Positions 34,142-41,925 of a stretch of DNA of 48,462 nt are shown one piece after another. The stretch covers positions 1 through 48,462 of the forward strand of contig JAUWOU010000009.1 of NCBI GenBank assembly GCA_030612005.1, given 5' to 3'. Position numbers and translations under genes: made by a program. A model generated the notes under the pieces. It searched no databases and was not told where the DNA came from. It was given only the letters and a program-made list of their open reading frames with translations. Each line of letters begins with the position of its first letter. Within the stretch, counting starts at the first letter, position 1. The DNA comes from Candidatus Thorarchaeota archaeon. Lineage in GTDB: Archaea > Asgardarchaeota > Thorarchaeia > Thorarchaeales > Thorarchaeaceae.

Positions 34142-34290
34142 AACTTGTAGGTCTATATATATCAAAAAACTTCAACACTAGTGTGAGGTTGATTCATTCA
34201 CATTTCCTGACCTCGCAGAGTCATTCCCAGTGTCGTTTCTGGGAGCACTTCACTCTGGTGTCCAAGGTTGTGCAACTTACAATGAACGAT
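34142..34290 (+). repeat. Right copy of the 145-bp inverted repeat
   Basis: Matches 32068-32212 in inverse orientation. It covers the TATA box (34154-34163) and the start region of the membrane protein gene ending at 34953. The hairpin elements CAGAGT/ACTCTG (34216-34221 with 34252-34257) and TCCCAG/CTGGGA (34225-34230 with 34239-34244) are conserved in both copies. Confidence 0.85.
34154..34163 (+). promoter_or_regulatory. TATA box in the right inverted-repeat copy
   Basis: TATATATATC. The expected transcription start about 25 bases downstream falls near GTG 34183, so the downstream gene could be leaderless. Confidence 0.55.
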
Positions 34291-34953
34291 GACCCGAATC
34301 CCAGACGGTGTGAGGAAGTTCTCGATGATGAGAATCGCGGAAGACTTCTACTTAACATGCGTCGGGTGATTCGGCACCCACTCTATTTTCTTAAGGTCAC
34401 AGACCCTTTCATATCATCTCATCATCCTGCTTGTACCCATTTTGAAAGCCATCTAGTAACCATTCGAGGACGGAAGTGGTGTATAGGTTGCACTTTCAAT
34501 TCGATATCGTTCTTTAGTGCGATGATTCTTCTTCTTCTCGTATGGCTGATTGATGACTCCCTTTTGGTTCGATTCTATTTGTTTTGGGGTGGTGTAGCTT
34601 TATCCATACTCTATTTTCTTGTGAGTTTTTCAGGCATCACTGAAGAAAGAAAGCGAGTAAAAATATTCTCCAAGTTTCTTCTTGGCTCCGGATTTGCTGG
34701 TATCTGTTGGTCCACTTTATTGCTTGATGGTCTTTTCACAAATTTGACCGTTAAGTTGATTCTCATCCTTATACTCTATCTTGGATTTGTGACGATTCTC
34801 AACATTAAGAGAAGTTTTGAAATATTTAGAGAGTGTGAGGAATGCGAGTTCAAGATGCGTTGGAGTAAGTGTCCAGGTTTCAGAGATACAGCCTGCAAAT
34901 TGATAGATGCTGATTTTATTTATCCTGAACAGATTCAGCAAGACATTGAGTAA
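34183..34953 (+). CDS. Cys/His-rich membrane protein, DUF2085-like
   Basis: A membrane protein of 256 residues from GTG 34183 or 223 from ATG 34282. The block HHPACTHFESH with GRKWCIGCTFN has the H-x-x-C ... C-x2-C pattern at the mouth of the first helix that is seen in DUF2085-like proteins. Four hydrophobic segments follow, then a cytoplasmic C-E-E-C-E-F-K-M pattern ending in W-x-K-C-P-G-F, probably a second metal site. The upstream start is favoured because the two repeat copies differ mainly by synonymous changes in this frame (TGT/TGC, CTT/TTA, with one H/Y change), though four differences are few. Confidence 0.6.
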   Translation: MRLIHSHFLTSQSHSQCRFWEHFTLVSKVVQLTMNDDPNPRRCEEVLDDENRGRLLLNMRRVIRHPLYFLKVTDPFISSHHPACTHFESHLVTIRGRKWCIGCTFNSISFFSAMILLLLVWLIDDSLLVRFYLFWGGVALSILYFLVSFSGITEERKRVKIFSKFLLGSGFAGICWSTLLLDGLFTNLTVKLILILILYLGFVTILNIKRSFEIFRECEECEFKMRWSKCPGFRDTACKLIDADFIYPEQIQQDIE

Positions 34954-35017
34954 TTTTTGATCTATCTGCGAAATGGGAATGAAATGCACACACATTCATT
35001 ACCAATTGTGTTTGTTA

Positions 35018-35320
35018 TTATTGTCGTTTCAGTCTACTTCGCAATTTCTGCCAACGTGTTATCTTCATCTTTGTCCAAGTTTTTAATAAATGAATACTTG
35101 AGTTATCTATTTCGAAGTAATGATAGATATACTCCTTCTGCCAACATCCCAAATTTGTTAGATTGGCTCCTGCATCCGCCTTATGTGTATGTCCAATGAC
35201 TTGATGCTCATTCGAGTCAAGAGTTTCAATTGTATCCTTGAACGTTTCTTCATGTAGTAGTTTTCCCGGTACTTTGTTAATTATCGTTAATGCCTTCTGA
35301 AGATGTTGATTTTATATACA
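35018..35320 (-). pseudogene. Decayed calcineurin-like phosphoesterase (C-terminal part)
   Basis: Read on the minus strand, about 95 codons without a start end in TAA at 35018-35020. They contain KVPGKLLHEETF, then VIGHTHKADAGANLTNLGCW, the last metal-binding GHTH block and following strands of a metallophosphoesterase. In-frame stops cut it off upstream of about 35320 and no N-terminal metal motifs are found. The remaining gap to 35670 (35321-35547) shows no gene. It is unrelated in detail to the intact phosphoesterase at 16250. Confidence 0.7.
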
Positions 35321-35547
35321 TCCAAATAATAAACTGGGATGAATCTAAACTTTTTTGAGATAACCTCCGATTTCGTATGGAGATGAATGAACATCATCCA
35401 TTTAGTGGGTACGCTCATAATCATTAAATGGCCATTAGTTTAGATGATGAGATTACTGAAAGCTCTATTACTGACTAAACCATTGACTTCTAACCCCCTA
35501 GCGGTATTGAAACGTTGTCTTAAGACGTTTAGAAGGTCATACGCTTG

Positions 35548-35556
35548 TTTTATATC
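35548..35556 (+). promoter_or_regulatory. TATA box of the subtilisin-LysM operon
   Basis: TTTTATATC about 120 bases before ATG 35671, which implies a leader of roughly 90 bases that carries AGGAGG at its end. Confidence 0.45.
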
Positions 35557-35670
35557 AAACCTCTTAGATATTCGAGTCACTTGAGGTGCTTCGATTTATT
35601 GGGAACTCGACACCTGTAATTCTACACAATCTCACCTTGAGTATTACCACGTACCTTAGGAGGATGCCAG

Positions 35671-38232
35671 ATGTCCGGTAATAATGAGCGGAAATTTAGT
35701 TACGACAAGCTAAGCAAACAAGCTCTCGCTAGATGCGGAGCGGGAGTTCGCCGACTTCTCAAAATGACTGATGAAGAGATTCTTACTGCTAAGAGGAAGG
35801 ATGAGAAAAAGATACTGGACTCTATTAAGGAGAAAAAGAAGGCTGATTCTAAATCATTCAATAAAGACCGTCAACCAATCCTGAGAACTCGACTCATTCT
35901 ACCTCATCCATACTTTGGTCTTGTAAGAATACGGGAACTTACGAAGTCACCATTAATTCGAGCTATAGTAGACTTCGCAGGCAACGCTAGTGACCTGAGA
36001 GGAATGGGAATCCATGTTAGGTCTCACATTCACAATATCTTCACCATTGAAACAACTAGAGATAAGCTAGGCAATCTTGCTTCTCAGCTGGCTACTCAAA
36101 GGATACAGCTTCCACGTATGTTCTTACCAACATTGCGTCATGCTGTTCCAACAGCTGAGGTTGATTTCGTTCATGGCAATGGATCAGAGGGGAATGGTGT
36201 AATAGTAGGAGTAGTTGACTCTCCTTTTCACGTAGAGCACCATGGTTTTCGTAATCCTACAGCAACTCCTGCGGGAGATCACAATACTCGAGTTCGATAT
36301 ATGTGGGTTCAAGAACCAGATGATGCAGCTGCACCAGGTGCTTCACCTGAGGCATATTATCAAGATAACGTGAATCATCCAAATAGTCCCGATTTTACAG
36401 GATTAGACTATGGAATAATTTACGATGAAGACTACATCAACGCTGCGCTTCAATCCGGTAGTATATACGGCAATGCTGCTGGCGAAATATCGAAGGATCC
36501 CACCGGAGATACTGAGCATGGTACACATGTGACTGGAATTGCAGCTGGGAGTGGTCATCTTCAGAACTGGGGTGCCGCACCGCAAGACATCGGAAGTGCA
36601 CCTCTTTCAGATATAGTACATGTTTGTAAAAGGTCACTTACCACTACTAATATACAAGACGCCTCGTGGGAAGATGATGCTATTGATGCTCTTAATTTCA
36701 TTTTACGAATAGCCAGTTATGAAGGTCGGTCTGTTGTAATCAATAACAGCTACGGAACTAATCTTGGTCCGCATAATGGAAAGAGTCCATTTGATCAATC
36801 TAGGAATGCTATGCTTGATTCCTTTATTGGTCGGTCGATTCTCTATGCAGCTGGCAATGATAACAGTTGGGAGGGTTTCCGTACTGGTACAATTACCGCA
36901 GGATCGACTGAGTCATTCGATATGACCCCTGTTTACGCCGCGTATGGTTATTCTTCTCATATTTGGTTGGAAATCTGGTATAAGGGACAAGATCTGGATT
37001 TCAAAATGGATTGTGATGGTGATACAACAGATTGGGTGACACCTCCTAATGAGTTTGCAGATACAGTTGATACCTATGACATTGAAGTTGACCGTGATAC
37101 AGAACCAACCGGAATGAAAAAGATACGGCTCTTTGTGGATAGCTCTTTTGATGATTGGACAATCAACCTCAGAAATCAGGGGGGTAGTCAAGTTGAATAT
37201 TGGGCATGGACTGGTATTCAAGGTTGGCTAGCGGCATTGTCTGGGAATTCAGTAGATGAATTAACTATGAGTGATACTGCTTGTGCTCGTTCGATATTAA
37301 CTGTCGGATCCTGTGCTAAACAAGTTGGTGGAAACCTTGAGGTGATTGCAGATTACAGCGGCCGAGGTCCTACGTTAGATGGGCGAATAAAACCAGAGAT
37401 TGTAGCAGTTGGTGGAACTAATGCTGACATAGATGCTTGGAAGGATATTGAATCAGCTGATTCAACAACAACTGGTGGATATTCTGGAATGTCCGGGACA
37501 AGTATGGCAACACCAGTAGTAACTGGAGCTATAGCTCTTCTATTAGAGAATGACCCAAACCTTTCTCAAGATACAATAAAAGCACTTCTTACACAGACCG
37601 CAGAGCGGACTGGGTTAGATCTTAATCCCCTGGATCCAAATTATAATGCAGTTCATCGAAATGCCTATGGCTATGGACGTCTTCGATTACTGGCTCCGCA
37701 TCTTCACACATGGCCTTTAGTCAATGTTGATACTTGGGTCAGAACTGCAAATGATGATTATGGTGTTGAACCCTACATCGGTGGATGTATATGTCATGCT
37801 CCAGAGGTAAAGGTCTTCGATTCCGGTGGAGTTGAAACCACAACTCTTCAATGGGGACAAGATCATAGAGTCCAAGTTCGCGTTCACAATCTCGGAGATC
37901 ATACTGCTCTCAATACTCTTGTTCGATTGAGGTATACTCGTCCTGGGCTTGCTCCTGATGACTGGGTGCCATGTCAGGACGCAGCCAATAATGCTATCGA
38001 ACAAACCGTTGATATTCCACCTCTCGACTCAGTTCTTCTCACTTTTGATCAACGATGGAAACCTGAGAGTGGAGAAGTACCGGCTGTTGATAGAGACTGG
38101 GGAGATCATTATTGCCTTCTAGTGGAGCTTGATCACCCTGATGATCAACTTGTATACAATGATGGAGATTCGTGGGACCTGAACATCAAGGGGAGAAACA
38201 ATGTTGCACTGAAGAATTTTCACATTCAATGA
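35671..38232 (+). CDS. Subtilisin-like serine protease with C-terminal CARDB-like domain
   Basis: An 853-residue S8 peptidase with the full triad: D183 (GVVDSPF), H283 (TEHGTHVTG) and S611 (SGTSMATPV), and the oxyanion asparagine at N396 (AAGND). A beta domain of about 120 residues is inserted at about 400-525. Residues 1-160 look like a propeptide, and about 740-850 form a CARDB/Ig-like domain (VQVRVHNLGDHTALNTLV). There is no signal peptide or membrane helix, so it is probably cytosolic or exported by another route. ATG 35671 follows AGGAGG. The LysM gene follows 9 bases later. Confidence 0.88.
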   Translation: MSGNNERKFSYDKLSKQALARCGAGVRRLLKMTDEEILTAKRKDEKKILDSIKEKKKADSKSFNKDRQPILRTRLILPHPYFGLVRIRELTKSPLIRAIVDFAGNASDLRGMGIHVRSHIHNIFTIETTRDKLGNLASQLATQRIQLPRMFLPTLRHAVPTAEVDFVHGNGSEGNGVIVGVVDSPFHVEHHGFRNPTATPAGDHNTRVRYMWVQEPDDAAAPGASPEAYYQDNVNHPNSPDFTGLDYGIIYDEDYINAALQSGSIYGNAAGEISKDPTGDTEHGTHVTGIAAGSGHLQNWGAAPQDIGSAPLSDIVHVCKRSLTTTNIQDASWEDDAIDALNFILRIASYEGRSVVINNSYGTNLGPHNGKSPFDQSRNAMLDSFIGRSILYAAGNDNSWEGFRTGTITAGSTESFDMTPVYAAYGYSSHIWLEIWYKGQDLDFKMDCDGDTTDWVTPPNEFADTVDTYDIEVDRDTEPTGMKKIRLFVDSSFDDWTINLRNQGGSQVEYWAWTGIQGWLAALSGNSVDELTMSDTACARSILTVGSCAKQVGGNLEVIADYSGRGPTLDGRIKPEIVAVGGTNADIDAWKDIESADSTTTGGYSGMSGTSMATPVVTGAIALLLENDPNLSQDTIKALLTQTAERTGLDLNPLDPNYNAVHRNAYGYGRLRLLAPHLHTWPLVNVDTWVRTANDDYGVEPYIGGCICHAPEVKVFDSGGVETTTLQWGQDHRVQVRVHNLGDHTALNTLVRLRYTRPGLAPDDWVPCQDAANNAIEQTVDIPPLDSVLLTFDQRWKPESGEVPAVDRDWGDHYCLLVELDHPDDQLVYNDGDSWDLNIKGRNNVALKNFHIQ

Positions 38233-38241
38233 GGTGATAAA

Positions 38242-39588
38242 ATGGGGAACGATAATTCAGATCCAATAAGATGGGAGGGTAATCAAGCATTCTTCATCAC
38301 TGGTACACATCTTGAAGATAACACAATTCGAATAGAGGGAGATCATAGTAAAGAAGAATGCAAAGTTACACTGACCTTACCAACCCTCTGTATAACCTAT
38401 GCAGACATGAAGTTCGCCAATGAAATCGGTGGTGTCCAAAAAGACTATCCTGATTCAGAAGAGTATGGTCTAAGGTTCTTTGACCCGCCTATAGAAATTA
38501 TTGGTCATAAAAACGTAGAGGAGCTAACGTGGATTCGTGGTGCTGAAAAAGTATCAATAGGACCAAAAGAAACTCAAATTCAATGGTGGAAAGCCAGAAC
38601 TCTGGTCATTCCTAGATTGAGAATAAAGTCTAAACAGAAAGTTCCTGCAAAATTAGAAATCCCGAAGGTGATAATACCTGTTTACCAACCGTTAATTATC
38701 AAGGTGATGCAATATTCAAATGGTCGGCATGTTGGCGGAATTCAGGTGACTAAGAGACATCCGAAATGGAAACCAACTGAAGAGAAGAAGAGCTATGACC
38801 TATGGGTCCGAGTAATTGATGGGCACACTCGACGTGCAATCAAAGAAGCAAATGTCACGCTCCTATCCATCACTAATGAGGGACAATTTGTTCTTGTTGG
38901 TGAGTGGCTTACTAATGATATGGGAATTGCAAGTATTTCAGAATTGGAAATATCAAATAAGAGTCTTCTAAGAATTGAACAACAACCTTGGCATTCCCAA
39001 TTTTGGAGGTTTCGATCACATCCAGGACAAAAAGTCAGGAGAACCTTCAAGCTCTGGTCAGGCAAATCGAAACAGTGTATATATGAATGGAATAGGGATG
39101 ACCGACTTGAGCAGCTCGCAAAAATCCTAGGGATCTCATCTAAAACCCTTCTCTCTATGAACAAGCTGAAAGAAGAGAAGGCTATGAAGCCCGGCATGAA
39201 AGTCAAGTTTCCATGTCTTGATGCGATCTACTATCCTGAGGGGAGAGATAGGATAGAAGATTTAGTGACACTGTTCTGTTACAATGACATTCCTGAAATT
39301 GCGCGTCCAAACAAACTCAAGAAACCTTACCAATTAAACGTTGGACAAGGCATTCGTTTGCCTGGTTGGAATTTCGTGAAAGTAGGCAAAGGAGTGAAGT
39401 TCGAGCTACTTGACAAGCTATTTGGTCAACCTAAAGGATGGACTCGACCTGCGCAAAGGATCTTACATGACGACCCTCAAATAGCATATTACAGAGAGCT
39501 TGTAGCAATACCTACTCCTGAATTCATAAAGAAGCACAAACCAACCAAGTGGTTTGAGATGAAAAGAGGAGTTAAGAAGAAGATTTGA
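38242..39588 (+). CDS. Two-LysM protein partnered with the subtilisin
   Basis: A 448-residue protein without signal peptide. A beta-rich N half contains a carboxypeptidase-regulatory-like sandwich at about 190-250 (DLWVRVIDGHTRRAIKEANV). Two LysM-like repeats follow: at about 280-325 (DDRLEQLAKILGISSKTLL, then MKPGMKVKFP) and about 333-375 (IEDLVTLFCYNDIPEIARPN, then LNVGQGIRLPGW). LysM normally binds N-acetylglucosamine polymers. It is preceded by GAGGTGATAAA and is co-transcribed with the protease, so the two probably act together, for example in assembly or cleavage of a particle or surface polymer. Confidence 0.7.
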   Translation: MGNDNSDPIRWEGNQAFFITGTHLEDNTIRIEGDHSKEECKVTLTLPTLCITYADMKFANEIGGVQKDYPDSEEYGLRFFDPPIEIIGHKNVEELTWIRGAEKVSIGPKETQIQWWKARTLVIPRLRIKSKQKVPAKLEIPKVIIPVYQPLIIKVMQYSNGRHVGGIQVTKRHPKWKPTEEKKSYDLWVRVIDGHTRRAIKEANVTLLSITNEGQFVLVGEWLTNDMGIASISELEISNKSLLRIEQQPWHSQFWRFRSHPGQKVRRTFKLWSGKSKQCIYEWNRDDRLEQLAKILGISSKTLLSMNKLKEEKAMKPGMKVKFPCLDAIYYPEGRDRIEDLVTLFCYNDIPEIARPNKLKKPYQLNVGQGIRLPGWNFVKVGKGVKFELLDKLFGQPKGWTRPAQRILHDDPQIAYYRELVAIPTPEFIKKHKPTKWFEMKRGVKKKI

Positions 39589-39803
39589 AAAGATTAACAA
39601 GTTACACCGTATACTTGCTGCGAATCGGTCTAGTGGAAAGAACTACATCGATATGTATGAAAAATTAGAATTTGATTCAGATGGTTTTTGTAGTTTCTCA
39701 AGTGATGTGAACCTTAATGATTACATTCCTTGAAAGATTACCAACAAATCCTCGATAGCAGAATGACTAAATACTCATCAATAGACACTCTTCTTGGTTG
39801 GCG

Positions 39804-41387
39804 ATGACAAAGCTTCTGATAACAGACACAACATTGAGAGATGCACATCAGTCATTGATCGCAACTAGAATGCGTACTGAAGATATGCTACCAATTTGTG
39901 ATAAGATAGACAAGGTTGGGTACTATTCTCTTGAGATGTGGGGTGGTGCAACATTCGACTCAATGATGCGCTTTCTTGATGAAGATCCTTGGGAACGAGT
40001 GGAAGCTCTCAAAGAAGTAATGCCAAAAACTCCTTTTCAGATGCTTTTGAGGAGCAGTTCCATCGTTGGTTATCGTTTATACCCCGACGATGTGCTAGAA
40101 CTATTTGTAGTCGAAGCTGTAAAAGCAGGAATTGACATATTCCGTATTTTTGACGCTCTCAATGATGTTCGCAATCTAGAGGCTCCCATGAAATTTGTTA
40201 AGCGCGAGGGAGGTCATGTTCAAGCATCGATAAGTTATACTCTAAGTCCCTACCACTCAAATGAAAAATTTGTAGAGATGGCAAAAGAGCTCTATTCACT
40301 TGATGCAGACTCAATATGTATCAAAGACATGGCAGGTCTCATATCACCTGAGGCGGCATTTGACCTAGTTACAAAACTCAAAGAAGAAGTAGATATTCCT
40401 ATTCAACTTCATTCTCATTACACAAGCGGAATGGCCGCAATGGCCTATCTGAAAGCGTCAGAGGTCGGAGTAGATGTTGTTGACTGTGCAATTTCTTCCT
40501 TCTCAATGGCAACTTCACAACCCGCAACAGAATCTATTGTTGAAGCTCTAAAAGGCAGCAAACGTGATACTGGGCTTGATATCAATCTGTTATCGGAGAT
40601 TGCAGCTTACTTTAGAAGAATCAGGAAAAAATATGGTCAATTCGAAGGTAGTCTACAAGGAGTTAATCCTCAGGTATTAGTCTTCCAGATTCCCGGTGGA
40701 ATGCTTTCCAATCTTGATAATCAGTTGAAAGAGCAAGGGGCACTAGATCGCTATGATGAGGTTCTTGAAGAGGTACCGAGAGTTCGTGCTGAGTTGGGTT
40801 ATCCCCCTCTTGTCACTCCATCTAGTCAGATTGTGGGAACCCAGGCTACATTGAATGTGGTCACAGGCGAACGCTATAGCATGATTCCTACAGAAGTCAA
40901 GCAGTACATTCGAGGATATTATGGACGACCACCTGCTGAGATAGACCCCGAGATTAGGAAGAAAGCAATTGGTGATGAAGAACCGCTCGATTGTCGACCA
41001 GCAGATATGCTTGAACCCGAACTTCCTGCCGCACGGGAAGCACTCAAAGATATTGAACATGTACAGAGAGACCTCGTTTCTTATGCTCTCTATCCTCAAT
41101 ACGCTCTTGATTTCTTGAAACGAAAAGCGCAGCGTAAGAGTAGAGGTACAATGACACACGAGCTTGAAGTTGCTATTGTATCAGCAGTACTTCATATGAA
41201 CGGAGCCGGACCTGGAGCTCTTGCAACATCCACAGGAAGAGCTCAAACTTGGTCTGATGCTGGAATGTCTGATTTGGTAACAGGCCGTACTTCACAGGCT
41301 ACTCCAGGTCAGTGGGATAAATCAAGCTCTACATGGTCTTCTGCAGGACGAAAGGACATCATGCGAGGAAGAAGTAGGGGACAGTGA
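39804..41387 (+). CDS. pycB: Biotin-dependent carboxyltransferase, PycB/OadA type (transcarboxylase 5S)
   Basis: A 527-residue enzyme that exchanges the carboxyl group between biotin and pyruvate/oxaloacetate. The DRE-TIM barrel start TDTTLRDAHQS (metal D13), the carbamylated lysine in SICIKDMAG, the metal pair in LHSHYTSG and the PGGMLSNL block are all present. ATG 39804 or TTG 39798 starts it. The usual fused biotin domain is missing, and the carrier is the next gene, 1 base after the stop. With pccB it could form a methylmalonyl-CoA:pyruvate transcarboxylase. The last ~40 residues are a low-complexity S/G/R tail. Confidence 0.92.
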   Translation: MTKLLITDTTLRDAHQSLIATRMRTEDMLPICDKIDKVGYYSLEMWGGATFDSMMRFLDEDPWERVEALKEVMPKTPFQMLLRSSSIVGYRLYPDDVLELFVVEAVKAGIDIFRIFDALNDVRNLEAPMKFVKREGGHVQASISYTLSPYHSNEKFVEMAKELYSLDADSICIKDMAGLISPEAAFDLVTKLKEEVDIPIQLHSHYTSGMAAMAYLKASEVGVDVVDCAISSFSMATSQPATESIVEALKGSKRDTGLDINLLSEIAAYFRRIRKKYGQFEGSLQGVNPQVLVFQIPGGMLSNLDNQLKEQGALDRYDEVLEEVPRVRAELGYPPLVTPSSQIVGTQATLNVVTGERYSMIPTEVKQYIRGYYGRPPAEIDPEIRKKAIGDEEPLDCRPADMLEPELPAAREALKDIEHVQRDLVSYALYPQYALDFLKRKAQRKSRGTMTHELEVAIVSAVLHMNGAGPGALATSTGRAQTWSDAGMSDLVTGRTSQATPGQWDKSSSTWSSAGRKDIMRGRSRGQ

Positions 41388-41388
41388 C

Positions 41389-41913
41389 ATGAGTCCAGAA
41401 TACAAAGTCACATTGGATAAGAAACCCTTTGAAGTCGAGGTCAAGATGCTTGATGAGGGTGGAGTTTTGATTGTGAAAGTTGGAGATCAGAGCTTTACAA
41501 TGAAACCAACTCTATCCGATGATGGATCTTGGATAGTCAATGACCTTACAACTGATTACACCGTTAAGATTCTGAAACAGGCTGGGAAAGCAATCACACT
41601 CGAGATTAATGGTGAAGAACACGAAATTGACTGGGAGCGACAACGAAAGGTAGAAACTGTGAAGAAGACTGCAGGAGCTGCTCAAGGAGGTTCTCGGGTA
41701 GCCGGTGGAATCTATCCTCCAATGCCTGGGAAAATCACTGAAGTTTTCGTAAATGTTGGAGACAAGGTCAAGAGTGGTGATACTATCTGCATTCTTGAAG
41801 CAATGAAAATGTTCAATGAGCTCAAAGCTAACTCATCTGGTTCCGTGAAAGACATCAATATTGATGTTGGTACCATGGTCACTACTGCGGACCTATTGAT
41901 TCTTATCGAGTAA
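41389..41913 (+). CDS. Biotin carboxyl carrier protein (transcarboxylase 1.3S type)
   Basis: A 174-residue carrier. The C-terminal biotinyl domain (about residues 105-174) has the target lysine K140 in ILEAMKMFNEL. The N-terminal ~90 residues form a beta-rich docking domain like that of propionyl-CoA carboxylase carriers, and a short Ala/Gly linker joins the two. It should shuttle carboxyl groups between the PycB product and the carboxyltransferase at 21056, after biotinylation by BirA. Confidence 0.93.
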   Translation: MSPEYKVTLDKKPFEVEVKMLDEGGVLIVKVGDQSFTMKPTLSDDGSWIVNDLTTDYTVKILKQAGKAITLEINGEEHEIDWERQRKVETVKKTAGAAQGGSRVAGGIYPPMPGKITEVFVNVGDKVKSGDTICILEAMKMFNELKANSSGSVKDINIDVGTMVTTADLLILIE

Positions 41914-41925
41914 GGAAGTGCGAAT

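Noticed and set aside
35379-35429. Sixteen-codon His-rich frame (MEMNEHHPFSGYAHNH)
   Set aside because: It is very short, has no ribosome-binding site and sits in decayed DNA.
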